This document shows positions 1 through 12,088 of a stretch of 64,000 nucleotides of DNA, piece by piece; positions within the stretch are counted from its first letter, which is position 1, and every line of letters begins with the position of its first letter. The translations under genes and the position numbers were made by a program. Source of the stretch: Whitmania pigra (lineage: Eukaryota > Annelida > Clitellata > Hirudinida > Haemopidae); NCBI GenBank assembly GCA_021613335.1, contig JAJTWR010000143.1:90001-154000 (forward strand), written 5' to 3'. Under the pieces are notes generated by a model that saw only the letters and a program-made list of their open reading frames with translations, ran no database searches and was not told the DNA's origin.

Positions 1-717
1 GAAGAAAAAATATGAACTAGATAACTTAAAATATTTTCGCTATTGCGTTATGGCTGGCTTCGGCAGAATCGATAGAGGTATTTTATTTATTTTCCAAAAG
101 TTTGGTCAAAAGATACTTTAAAGCGCTCTATTAATGAAATTGTAGCACATTCGCATCCACTGTATTTAATGCAAGGAAGAATGAATTTAATGCCTGACGA
201 TGTTTGTGTAAAGAATTTGGCCACCATTGGTGAAGATACTGAACAAGGCTACATGAAAGCATTGAAGGAAAATTATTTACTGTGTGCTGGCAGTGTGCCG
301 ACGAGAGATGGAATTAATCCCTGCTGGGTTAAATTTGAATAGCTGTTTTTGTGAACAATGAGCCGACGAATTTGATTTTTTTAGGGCGATAGCGGAGGTC
401 CTCTTGTTTGCAAAGATGGCTTTGGAATTTGGTATCAGGTAGCAATGGTTGAATTATTTGAAATTGGAAGATATAAAGAAGAATGTACCAATTCTCTTCT
501 AACCAAAGTCGATTATCACTTAGATTTTATTTTAAAAGGTAAGAGTCGTAGGTCTAACTACTAACAAATGGTCCTCTACATTAATTTTTTTAATCCTTTT
601 TTAGTTCTTCAAAGCGAGATGGCCAAAGTATTTCAGACTTATATTGGGATAAGTTCATACTTGATAATATCGATAAAATATTTATCAATCTCACAAAATG
701 TGTTTCTTTGCCAGTAA
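1..717 (+). CDS. 3' end of a lectin-serine protease gene (copy 0), partial
   Basis: Only the last exons of an S1 protease lie in the window: 1-77, 146-327, 385-538 and 605-717, with the stop at 715-717. They encode the YCVMAGFGRID segment, the LMQGRMNLM segment, CAGS, the catalytic GDSGGPL exon and a hydrophobic C-terminal tail. The stretch is almost identical to the end of gene A (constant offset of 11371), including intron sequence, so it is a recent duplicate. Upstream exons are outside the window. The C-terminal tail (ISSYLIISIKYLSISQ) is hydrophobic and could be a membrane or GPI signal (inference). The GDSGGPL exon is intact, so nothing here suggests a dead enzyme. Confidence 0.85.
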
Positions 718-1652
718 ATTGAATAAAACTAGAATTAAGATTAATGAACTTTTATGGTTAAGTTTGGTTACAAAATGTTACTGTAATAATCTTACTTTTT
801 TATGATGTATTAATTTTGTTACGTAGTTACTTTATAAAGTATACAATGCCAGACAGATTCTTGTCGTCTTATCATATTTAAGTCATTGTGACAGGTGCAA
901 TTCTTTTGCCTTATTGAAATATAAGAAAAATATTTATTAAAAAAAAAAGTCTGAAATCGAATTTTACAACAATAATGTAATTCATCAATTGGATAAATAA
1001 TTTCAAATATAATATACACAAAGAATGCACCAACATTCTTCTAAACAAATCCGATAGTCACACACTCCATTAAGTAAAATACAAATTTTACTTTGATCTT
1101 CAAATAAATAATAGTATATGTAATTGAGGTTGCAAAACTTTTTATAAATGAAAGCAATGATGACTTTAAATTTTAAATGCTTTAAGATTTTTTTGTACAT
1201 TGTTGTTCAACAGCATAAGTTTTCCAATTTTTAATAAATATAGTTTATATTACATGTACTTGCATTAAATAACGTTTAGTTGCCAACAATAAAAATTTAT
1301 TGAACTATTTGTGCTAAATTATGATAACGAAAATCAAGTCAAGAAATATCGCTGAATTTAATGTATTTAATAATTACCTAAAAGGTATGATCTAAAAAAT
1401 GGAGGCGATGATAATTATTTACTCTATTCGACCGATGAAGACATCTAAAATATCTGAAGTAGTCTAAAATGTCAAATATAATTATTGCTGCAAAATTATC
1501 AGATAATAAATCAAATAGCAATCAAAATCATATCAAATGAATAATATAACTCTTGCTACTGATTATTAATTGAGTGCATAAATCTTTCTAAATAATATCT
1601 AAATAAATTGCGGTTACGAAAAAACAGAGGCACCAATTTAATAAAGAGATTG
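718..1652. other. Intergenic spacer without recognisable gene
   Basis: AT-rich spacer that aligns in blocks with 12089-12850 (for example 1218-1275 with 12231-12290, and 1449-1640 with 12661-12850). I see no plausible exon. The short open frames here on the minus strand are low-complexity and not coding. Confidence 0.6.
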
Positions 1653-1985
1653 TGTTGCTGTTAACTAGGAAATTAATTAAGTTTATATTGCTAAAATAAT
1701 TAAATTTATATTTCAGTATATTTGGTATCTTTTTCGGGCACGTGGTATCTGATATTGATACAGAAAAGCATTCTCGATATTCAAGTGATATTCAGCGAGA
1801 ATCCAAACAATTTAGAAGCCGAAATATCCATTTGCATCTTCTAAGTACCTCAATTCCTTAACTGTTACCTTCGATTATTCAGTTCCGTTAACTGAATACT
1901 TAATAAACTTACTCTAAAAACTTACTAGTTCCCGGACCCCAGGTTATATCAGTATAAATTAAAAGATCATCAACTGCAGTTTAAA
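1535..1985 (+). promoter_or_regulatory. Conserved upstream block of the gene family, split by an LTR
   Basis: Matches the blocks upstream of genes B, G and H: AATAATATAA, CTGATTA, GTGCATAAAT, TTTAATAAAGAGATT and GATCATCAACTGCAGTTT occur in the same order. The LTR at 1653-1951 splits it. Being shared upstream of the signal-peptide exon in four copies suggests promoter and 5'-UTR sequence (inference). Confidence 0.45.
1653..1951 (+). mobile_element. Solo LTR, diverged member of the LTR family at 41521-43351
   Basis: Begins TGTTGCTGTT, ends GGTTATATCA, and is similar along its length to the LTRs at 41521-41827 and 43046-43351 (shared landmarks: GGGCACGTGG, CAGAAAAGCATTCTCGAT, CAGTTCCGTTAACTGAATAC). 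The duplicated locus at 12846-12860 lacks it and serves as an empty site. No internal retrotransposon sequence is present, so it is a solo LTR. Confidence 0.85.
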
Positions 1986-2028
1986 AATCTAAATAAATCT
2001 ATATCATAATTAAAAAATTACAACGCAT

Positions 2029-2442
2029 ATGAATATCCGAATTTACCTTAAAATACCTTATCTGAAATTTATCAAATGTTGTGACAAACTAACTTTAACG
2101 TCAATTAATCGTACCCAAATATAAAAATGCACAAAATATTTTTAATCTCATAAGGGACCTAAAATAATGCATTAAAATTTGACTATGATCACAAAAGAAA
2201 CATCAGAATCCATAATTAAAGAAGCAATTTCTGTTTATTTTTTAAAAATTCAAAATAGTTTTCATAATCATTTACACACACAATATGAGAATTGATTTTA
2301 TAATCCATAGTACCTAAATTTATCATTTTGAACTGTGATAAACTTGTTGCTGGAAATTTGGTTACGATAAAAAGGTTTGGAGGATTGTTTCGTAAATGGG
2401 TTGTCCTGTTTGAAATCGTTATTCTTACGGATAGCAAAATAA
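2029..2442 (+). pseudogene. Relic of a lectin-protease gene: start codon plus one FTP exon
   Basis: The ATG at 2029 begins the same first residues (MNIR) as gene B, but the rest of exon 1, exon 2 and exon 3 are deleted. The exon at 2311-2442 corresponds to exon 4 of the family (second half of the first FTP domain, ILNCDK...[10 protein letters not shown]). The conserved Cys in the LCEV motif is Phe here. No downstream exons follow; the ATT microsatellite begins soon after. Not a functional gene. Confidence 0.8.
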
Positions 2443-2517
2443 GTTGGTTTCAAAATAACGCACCATTTTTCCGAGTTTATATTCGATTCTATCTATTACC
2501 ATTATTGCTTCACATAA

Positions 2518-3122
<605 letters not shown>

Positions 3123-3430
3123 ATACAATTATGAAATATTCTAGTTATTGCTATTATTTGCCGAATACGAGTCCTGCATTATTCTAGGAAACCGAGGGGA
3201 TCTTATCTATACTATTCGTGGATGCCCGGCGGAGTTGATATAGCCTAACATATTTGAAATCCTCAAGGTTCATGGCCTATCGCCAGAGTCACAACTGAAA
3301 TTAATCTTCGCTATCTGACATTTCAACTCAGCAGGTTTAAATCAGTGATAATGAGCAAATAAAGAGAGATTCAACGCATTTCTAATTCATTTATTTTCTT
3401 AAGAAAATTAATTAAATTCATTGCATTAGT
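3123..3430. other. Spacer upstream of gene A
   Basis: No exon, repeat or RNA gene recognised. It should hold the promoter of gene A, but it does not contain the upstream block shared by copies B, G and H. Confidence 0.4.
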
Positions 3431-6400
3431 ATGTTGAAGCCAATAGTTTCCAGTATGAAGTTTGTGATATTTGTGTTTCTCTTTGTCAGGACTTCATTAA
3501 CTTACAAAGGTTTGATAAATAATTTATTATTTATTCTACCTGTTTTATATTTAAAAAAAAATACCTTATTTAATATTTAAATCAACAGCAATGGTGATTT
3601 GTAATGTTTATTTTTGTTGTCAAACAAATCTCGATTAAATTAGTCGGCAACATTTTAATAATAATTTTTCTAATACTTTAAAAAATTAAATATAAATGAA
3701 TGAATAAGCAGATAACATTCAATTACAATTTTAGTACCGTACACAAAACGTACGAGAACTATTCAAAGTAGGACGTTGGTATCCCAAGATTCTAATTTGG
3801 CAATCGATGGATATAGACATACCTGTTCAATGGCCGCAGGAGAAAACAAAACTGAACATGCATGGTGGAGGGTGATACTTGAACAGACATTTCTCATTCA
3901 CAAAATTATGATATTTTTTAGGTCAAATGAGGCAATAGGTTATTTAATGTTTCGTTGACAACTTAGGGCAGCGGTTCTCAACCTTTTTGGCGCTGCGACC
4001 CCTCGGCAGCACTTGCCATGCTTTGGCGACCCCCAACAATAAAATTGATTGGGCTACCTTTCACTCAATTAACTTTATTGTTGCGTTATGACTTTGGCTT
4101 GTAAATATTATAATGATTCCAATTGAAACGCATATTTCACAATTGCATTTAAACATTTTAAAAATGCTTTAAATAAGAAAAAACGTGGAGATTAATGTTT
4201 GAATTTAATAAATTAACCTGTTTGGATTAATTTCTGTTGATTTTCTGAGCGATTGTCTCTTATTATGTCTAAATCCGGAAGACTTGGTGTCACAGTTTCA
4301 TTTCACCAAAAGTCTCTTAGTTATCCAAGTTTTATTTATGATCCAAAGTTTAATTTCCTGGACCCAACTGTTTCTTCAGTTTCTGCGAATAATATCCACC
4401 GAGATCTATTTATTTCTTCACAATTTTAACCCAAACATCTGTCAGACCAATCATTGAGTACAGCAGTCTGCAAGATAACAGCCCCCCCCCCCCCCCCTGA
4501 ATTTTGGCTAGAAGCAAAAACGGAGTCTTCTCAAGTTGTGCTAGCGTTTGCCTCCCTTAGAAAATGCTGAAATGACGTCTCTGCAACAATCTAAAAATGT
4601 TAATGGAAAAAGACGAATTGGATAAGGATTAAGCAACTCAATGTCGTACAAAATAGGGCTGATCATTGGGCGTTATATAAAATAACTCGTACTAAAAATA
4701 AATATTTTAATCAACATTATATATAGAGTTAAGAATTTTGAGGTTTAGGTTTTACCAAAATTCGGATTTTAACAAACATTTTTAAAAATGTTAAATTCTT
4801 AGTGTATCAGGCGACCCCTGGCTAAAACGTCAAGTTACCCCCATGGGGGTCGCGACCCACAAGTTGAGAACCGCTGACTTAGGATATTGGTTGAAATGAA
4901 CGTTTATCTGAAGAGCACTTCTTATATAATTGATTTGTCCTTAATGAAATCTATTCTATCCCATAAATATACGTTCTTAATGTTATGATATTTTAAGCCA
5001 CTATCACTTGTCGTGATAATACTATAACATTGAACGAGATTGATAGCATCTTCAGATGTCACTTGTTTAGACGTCTCATACTTGTTTTTAGCTCCAGGTT
5101 ACAAACGTTATTTGAGTGCTTACATATCAAGTAATGAATCAAATCCAGAGGAGAGTTGGTGCAAGCCAGAACCAAACGACGGAACAATCCAAAAAGGTTC
5201 AAATTGTGAACATGCAATTAAATAAATGAGATCGATTATTCCAATCACTTAAGAATTTTTAATGTATATTACGAAATATTTAAATAAGAAATTTAACCTG
5301 AAAAGATGTACTTTGATATTTTTTATAACTTTTAGAAATGTTCTGTTTATTTGTTTAAGGCTCGGATGTTATTCCAAGAATGTATAGAGCAAAGCCAATT
5401 AATTTGAAACCGCCGAATTCCCTATCTCTTACTAATCTTCGTTCTTAATATCGTGGAACTCTCTTTATTTTTAACGAATCATCTTTTTATAATTTTTCCT
5501 TATGTTTTAAGTTAAGACTAAAAATGAAATTTAACAATTTTTCCAGATGATGCGTTAGTAATTTTTTGCAATCAGCCAATACTTGGTAGTATTATAACGC
5601 TAAAGACACATGGAACCCTTATCCATTCGCTGATGCTTTGCGAGGTGAATGTGTTTGTTTCAGGTTTGAGTAAGTTTCATTTCAGATCGACTTAATTGAT
5701 TTAATTAAGTAAACAAATTAAATCGAATTCTATTTTTCAGTCAAGATGTCAAATATTAGATTTGCCGCACAGTCTGCTGTGAATGGCGTAGATAGAAAAT
5801 CTGCAGTTTTAGCAGTCGACGGTCTCAAAAATACTTGCACTAGGATTTATACAGCTGAGAATCCCGCTTGGTGGTTTATTGAGCTCGCAGATAAATTTTA
5901 CATTCACAGGATAATAATAGATTTTAATCAAAACACATCCGGTTTGTTTTAAAAATATTATTTTGGAAATAACATTGTCACCTTTTCATGAATTAAATCT
6001 ATTTTTTTTTTAGTTACAGAAGAACAAAAGTATCTCAAGGTGTTTGTTTCAAACGATGCCGAAAACATTCACAAAGAAAAGCTATGTGCAGATATTGGAT
6101 ATAAAAACAACTTTAATAAACAACGTAATAAACCTGCTTCTTAAATTTTAAATAAATAATTTTTATACCTCCTAATTTATAACTAAATGAAAGGGCCTAA
6201 AAATCAACAATTGCATTAAAATAGTTCGACTTAATATCTGAAATCCAATTACTAAATATTCTCATTGATACAGGGACCTTTATCGATGAATTGTGCGTTG
6301 ATCCTAATCCACTTGGTAAGTTTGTAACTATCAGGAAATACGGAGGTTCAAAACCTAATGCTATGATGTTTTGCGAAGTAACTGTCATTGCCAATATCTC

Positions 6401-9400
6401 AATTGTTGACGGAGCTGATAATTCTACGGGTTAGCATGAATAATTAAATTAAAATCGTTGATAACATGATTAAAACAATTTAATTAAAATCACTTAAGAA
6501 TACTCAGGATATTTACGGTTTTCTTTTTTAAATTATATATTAAATATTTCATTAATTATCGATAATAAAATAACTACTTAAATTATATTCGACATGACTG
6601 ACATTATTTAATTATTGAAATGCATTTATTTAGCAAAAACAGCTTGCAAAAATAATGAAATATTTTGCCGAGTTTTTTCCGATTTTTTATGTATTCCGAA
6701 GTTGAAACTATGCAATAAAGTTAAGGATTGTCCAAATGGGATTGATGAAATAAATTGCAGTTAGTTTCTCTAAGTTTTATTTTACTTTTACTTTAAAATT
6801 TTTTAAATTTATCTACACAGACTTTCCAAAAGTCTGTATTTATGCTTACATAATTGTCTTCTAAATATTGCGCAATCCTGTTCAGATTTGACCTGAACTA
6901 TTTTGTTATGTTTAATGGGTCAGAAGAAGTTAAAACTTTAAAATGATCTCAAGACATTTACATGACACATTTAGTACTTAGCACATGATTTCCCTTGATC
7001 GGATATCCTGAAAAAAGATCAGGCGTAATTCAGTTTGCCAAACTATAACAACGTCTTTACAACATATATATTACATATAATATCAAATTTTATGTCTTTA
7101 GCAAAAAAATCAGTGTATCATTTAAAACTTAATTTACGTTAATAACTGTGAAACATTTGCAAGCATGTCAAAAGGACAATTTTAAGTGCAAAGATGGACA
7201 ATGCATTCCCAAAGAATGGTTGTGTGACGATTTAAGAGACTGTCAATTAGGTGAAGATGAAGAACAGAATTGCGGTAACAAGTTATTCATTGTTACATAT
7301 TATAGTACAAGCATGTCAAAAGCATTGTCACTTATTAAAGTTAAAAATAATTTAAAACAATGGTGGATGATGATAATGATGATATTTAAATCGATATCTG
7401 TGATATTTTATACCTCCTGCTAAATTCAGCTGCCCATTGTAAACGTGAAGACGATTTTGTGTGTGAGAGGACAAAACAATGCATTAACAGGGTAAAGCGT
7501 TGCAATGGTTACATGGAGTGCAGTGATCATTCAGATGAACATGGATGCTGTATGAATAATTGTATAATAAATATTTTAACGCTATTCGTTATCGATTTAA
7601 CTTATATTGTCATTTGAGTTCTTTAGACTTATTTAATACAAAGAGTGTTTATTTGTTTCGTTCGCTGATTATGTTTTCCTTAATTGCAGTTGAAATGGTA
7701 GTGCAAGGTGTAGCAGAAGAAAAATATCTCTTATTGGCAACATATCACGGAGAACATGAATATTACGTGTGTGCAGATAACTGGAATCAGCAAATGTCAT
7801 ACGACATGTGTCAATATCTCACAGGAAGGTTTATATCAATAAACATAAACAAAATGCACTAAAAAATTAATCGATAATTAAATTTATGTAATAAATAAAT
7901 TGTAGTGCAATTTTATTTATTTATTAACAAGATTTAATTTTCAGAACGCTGGGCGGTTATTATGAATACAAACCTAAATGGATCAAGGAAGAGCTTGTCA
8001 TCATATCGCGAGAGAAGAATCCCTTTGAGAACAGCATACCAAGCATGGCGAATTTTCGAGAAACGTTAAACACAGTTCTTAAATTTTCAAACAAAAGTGT
8101 TGTAAATAAAACTGTAATCTTTGTACACATTTACAGTAACAATTGCACAGCTCTTGTGGAAATCTTATGCCAGTGGAAACCTTCTGTAGGTGATGCTTGT
8201 TATTAAAAATTGGGCACTTTAGAGACAACAAGTTAAAAATAACTATATTAACAAATATTCCACATATTCATATTAATTTGCTTTTGCTTATGTACATAGG
8301 GCTTTAGTGGTACATGCTTTTTGTAACTTTTTTTGATTTATTTATCAGTTTCAAAAGTCATTCCGATTTTATTGCAACAATCTATCTTTTAGAATTTAGC
8401 TTTTAAAATATGCCATATAATCAATTGGACGATCTAGCATGAATTGAATTCGGTTCCTTATTCGCGATGGCAACATCTATATTTGTATACAGGATTATAA
8501 ATTTCTGACCCCTGGACAGAAAATCTGGTGACCCGTCATAACAGCCCGGCGACAAAATAGCCCCGACAAAACAGCCCCGTCTAAATAGCCCCGCGTCAAA
8601 ATAACCCAGGACAAAATAACCCAGGACAAAATAGCCCCGTCAAAACAGCCCCGACAAAACAGCCCCGTCAATACAGCCCGGTGACAAAATAGCCCAGGAC
8701 GAACAAATCCCGTCAAAACAGCCCCATCAATGAATTTAAAACATTTTGTAAATTGAATGCATTAACCTATAACTGGTTCCAAATTTAATTCGAAATTAGT
8801 GGTTTGAAGATTTATCGTCTAAAATATTATTAGGATTCCGGCTACTTCCTCACTTTACATGGACTTTTCAAGTTGGTATTTATTATAAATTATCCTCACC
8901 TTATCATCACGATCGTGTGGACATGTAACAAATCAACAAAGAACCAATTCTACCGCTATTTGGACGGAGCTGTTTTGACGGGGCTATTTTGTCTTGGGGT
9001 ATTTTGTCACGGGGCTGTATTGACGGGGCTGTATTGACGGGGCTGTTTTGTCGGGGCTATTTTGACGGGGCTATTTTGTCACGGGGCTGTATTGACGGGG
9101 CTGTATTGACGGGGCTGTTTTGTCGGGGCTGTTTTGTCGGGGCTATGTTGTCGCCAGGCTGTTATGACGGGGTGCCTGAAAATCTAAAAGACCCAAGATG
9201 CAGATAGAAGATTTGGAATTTGTTTTGCAACGGGTTTCAAATCCATGCTGTCATCAAATTTTCTAGCCCCCATGTTATATTAATTTGGTAATGGACATGG
9301 CAAAATATAATTAAAGTTTTATAACCCGGGAGGGTCCCAAAAAATTAACGGGCCTTTGGTCGCTCTTCCCTATCTCGGCAGCTTTGAGTTTTTATGTGCT

Positions 9401-12088
9401 TGCACAGTACTAACGTGCGTTTAGTAATTTGTAGCTAATTTGTGCGGATCAATTTAAAAGCCGCACAGAGGCGTAGCCTGGGTATTTTGCGCCCGGGGGC
9501 AAACTATAGATTTGGCTCCCTTTTCCATGTATATATATATTTAATCTTACTGTATTATACTAAATTTGAAATTGAAATAAAAATCAAATTTTAATGGCAC
9601 AAGGCATCCATTTAAAAGTGAAAAAACGTTCTACAAATAGTAGCGCATGCTTCACCCAATCAGTCACAGTCTAAGATGATTTACATGCATAGTAGTCTAA
9701 TACTGTCTAAAATAGATTTATTTTTCTTGATTTAACACTTGCAAACTGATCAATAACGTCATCAAAGTCTGTTTTCTCAAGCGTTTTTCTTTCTATACTA
9801 AGAAGAGCAAGATCACTGAGACGATCCTGTCCCATTGATGCACGCAGATACGACAAAATAGGTTTCAATTTGCTGAATGACCGTTCACAGCTTGCAATTG
9901 AAACCGCTATTGTTAACAAAATTTGTAGTGAAATTCGAAAATTCGGAAATACGCTTCCATAAAGCACAATAAAACCAAGGAGATCCAAAGGAGTTTCTGG
10001 TGGAGTTTCAGTTCGCTTTCTCAGCAGCATTCTACAGTCCCCAATTTCGGTGAAGAGTTCGTAGCCAATAATGTCCGTGTCGTAGAAAGTTGCAAAATCT
10101 GCACAACTTCGACGAATTTCATCTTCATCTGTGTCAGATAGAAGAATCTTATGTCCAGCAGAAATCCAAATTTTCTGTTCAGGTCTTTGAGTCGTGAAAA
10201 ACGTGTTGACATCTCCTGCTGAAGCCGATCGAACACATTCTTCATAACACGCATTACTTCCTCTTCTGATGAGAGTCTTGCATCTCTTGCCAGTTCTCCA
10301 GGCATTCTCCTACGTCGCCTAATTCTAGCTAGCAGCGGTGGTGGGCTCACTGAGTCGACCGAGCTGGCAGCATAATCAACCAGGTCTGGATGGCAGACGT
10401 ATCAGACGATGACTCATATCTGCCCTGCTCCAGCCGCCGCTGTTGGCTAGCTTGTGAGTGTGACCTGTTTTACCACTGTCGCAAAAATTAGGTAAGCCTC
10501 ATTTTGGCGCCCCTGTATCTTGGCGCCCGGGGACATATGTACCCCCCGCCCCCCCCCCTTTAGCTACGCCTCTAAAGCCGCACCCAGTGATACTGCAACA
10601 TCCAGTGTATGGGCCGAATGAGTCTGAAATATAAAAAACTTTTAGGATTTACGAAAGAATTTAAGCAATGAAATAATGAAGGAAAAAGGTTTACATCTCT
10701 ATCATCCATTGGAGGATCTAGCAAAACTAAACATCGATGCCTGGCACATGATGGCTAGATAGTAGTCTGAAAACTAATAGCTGATTGCTGGACATTTAAG
10801 TAGATTAAAGATTGATTCATATATTGTCTTTATGCATTGTGAATTTCAAGCTTTTTCACTAGTTACACGATATCTATGTGGAACTCGTGCAATTCCTGAT
10901 GAAGAACTCGGTCCATATATAATCAATGGAGACGCGGCCAAACTTGGTGCCTGGCCATGGCAGGTTCAGATACTTGCCCAAGGAAATCAAATGTGTGGAG
11001 GGAGTATTTTAAACGAGAGATGGATACTTACTGCCGCACACTGTTCACGGTCGATATTAATCATTTTTCGTATAACATCGATTAATTTAGAATTAATTAT
11101 TAAATATTGTAAGGTTGGGTTGAATGAAGCTTGTTAAGAGTGAAAATGTTCATAAATTTTCTTTATTTTTTATTTCAAGCAGAAATATGGAAGAATCTGA
11201 TTTAATGGTTAAGGTGGGGACTAATAAATTTGATGATCCCGATGTGGAGGGCATTGGAGTTTCACTTATCGTTAACCATCCGAGTTATGAGGGTGTAAAA
11301 AATGACATCGGATTATTAAGGCTTTCAAAGCAGATCAAGTTTTCAAAAACCGTCACTCCAATCTGTCTACCGAAGAAAAAATATGAACTAGATAACTTAA
11401 AATATTTTCGCTATTGCGTTATGGCTGGCTTCGGCAGAATCGATAGAGGTATTTTATTTATTTTCCAAAAGTTTGGTCAAAAGATACTTTAAAGCGCTCT
11501 ATTAATGAAATTGTAGCACATTCGCATCCACTGTATTTAATGCAAGGAAGAATGAATTTAATGCCTGACGATGTTTGTGTAAAGAATTTGGCCACCATTG
11601 GTGAAGATACTGAACAAGGCTACATGAAAGCATTGAAGGAAAATTATTTACTGTGTGCTGGCAGTGTGCCGACGAGAGATGGAATTAATCCTTGCTGGGT
11701 TAAATTTGAATAGCTGTTTTTGTGAACAATGAGCCGACGAATTTGATTTTTTTAGGGCGATAGCGGAGGTCCTCTTGTTTGCAAAGATGGCTTTGGAATT
11801 TGGTATCAGGTAGCAATGGTTGAATTATTTGAAATTGGAAGATATAAAGAAGAATGTACCAATTCTCTTCTAACCAAAGTCGATTATCACTTAGATTTTA
11901 TTTTAAAAGGTAAGAGTTGTAGGTCTAACTACTAACAAATGGTCCTCTACCTTAATTTTTTTAATCCTTTTTTAGTTCTTCAAAGCGAGATGGCCAAAGT
12001 ATTTCAGACTTATATTGGGATAAGTTCATACTTGATAATATCGCTAAAATATTTATCAGTCTCACAAAATGTGTTTCTTTGCCAGTAA
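3431..12088 (+). CDS. FTP-lectin x2 / LDLa x3 / SRCR / S1 serine protease (gene A)
   Basis: Exons: 3431-3509, 3735-3938, 5092-5196, 5547-5663, 5741-5941, 6014-6124, 6274-6429, 6634-6759, 7164-7274, 7430-7549, 7690-7828, 7945-8189, 10863-11049, 11180-11448, 11517-11698, 11756-11909, 11976-12088. Splice phases sum to one open frame of 872 residues. In order: signal peptide (FVIFVFLFV); two fucolectin/F5-8C-like domains (LAIDG, AWWR, LCEV motifs); three LDLa modules; SRCR-like domain (YYVCADNW, SNNCTALVEILC) in two exons instead of the three used by B, E and G; protease with CGGS, TAAHC, NDIGLL, CAGS and GDSGGPL; hydrophobic tail. The triad is complete. The activation site reads GPY then IING, so P1 is Tyr, and the residue at position 189 is Asn (NPCW before GDSGG), so trypsin specificity is not expected. 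Three transposons sit in introns without touching exons. Role as a recognition protease is inferred from domain content. Confidence 0.85.
3969..4876. mobile_element. Non-autonomous hAT element
   Basis: Terminal inverted repeats share a perfect 14-base core (CAGCGGTTCTCAAC at 3969, complement ending at 4876). It is flanked by an 8-base target-site duplication, ACTTAGGG at 3961-3968 and ACTTAGGA at 4877-4884 (one mismatch). TIR and TSD are typical of the hAT/Charlie type. No intact transposase is visible. It lies in an intron of gene A. Confidence 0.9.
8527..9177. mobile_element. Foldback-like hAT element with minisatellite arms (FB-A)
   Basis: Two GC-rich arms of a tandem degenerate motif of about 14-15 bases (AAAACAGCCCCGTC / AAAATAGCCCCGAC) face each other: left arm about 8527-8730, right arm about 8957-9177 in inverted orientation, with an AT-rich interior of about 230 bases. 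Outer ends read GGTGACCCGTCATAACAG and its approximate complement. An exact 8-base TSD, GAAAATCT, lies at 8519-8526 and 9178-9185, which points to hAT-type mobilisation. No coding sequence. Sits in an intron of gene A. Confidence 0.85.
9466..10574 (-). mobile_element. Internally deleted hAT transposon
   Basis: Ends CAGAGGCGTAGC and TAGCTACGCCTCTA form TIRs with one terminal mismatch. An exact 8-base TSD, AAGCCGCA, occurs at 9458-9465 and 10575-10582. It carries the C-terminal transposase remnant described separately on the minus strand. Inserted in an intron of gene A. Confidence 0.9.
9707..10350 (-). pseudogene. hAT transposase C-terminal remnant
   Basis: Two overlapping minus-strand frames (10350-10021 and 10030-9707) encode the end of a hAT transposase. 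The upstream part has the RIRRRRRMPGE basic stretch and LQQEMSTRFSRL segment; the downstream part has the hAT dimerisation signature SCERSFSKLK followed by LALLSIE. The N-terminal zinc finger and most of the RNase-H-like core are missing, and a frame change joins the two parts. Not functional; probably mobilised in trans when active. Confidence 0.85.

Larger units (their letters stand above)
1..2505 (+). repeat. Segmental duplication, left copy
   Basis: This block is collinear with 11372-13985: protease tail, intergenic spacer, conserved 5' block, first coding exon and one FTP exon. Relative to the right copy it has substitutions, lacks about 600 bases corresponding to about 12950-13540 (which removes exons 2 and 3), and carries an LTR at 1653-1951. 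The number of independent indels argues against a simple assembly duplicate. Confidence 0.85.

Noticed and set aside
1..717. Assembly error duplicating 11372-12088
   Set aside because: Substitutions, deletions and an LTR difference across 1-2505 versus 11372-13985 make a simple artefact unlikely, although collapsed haplotypes cannot be fully excluded.
4480..4498. Poly-C tract as a functional element
   Set aside because: A short homopolymer inside a decayed hAT element; no further support.
8527..9177. Regularly spaced short repeats resembling a CRISPR array
   Set aside because: Units are contiguous and degenerate with no unique spacers, arranged as two inverted arms with hAT-type TSDs in a eukaryotic intron.
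8495..9207. Gly/Leu/Phe/Cys-rich repeat proteins encoded by the foldback arms
   Set aside because: Translations of a minisatellite in either strand; the same happens at 58673-59223. No start context, no conservation between copies.
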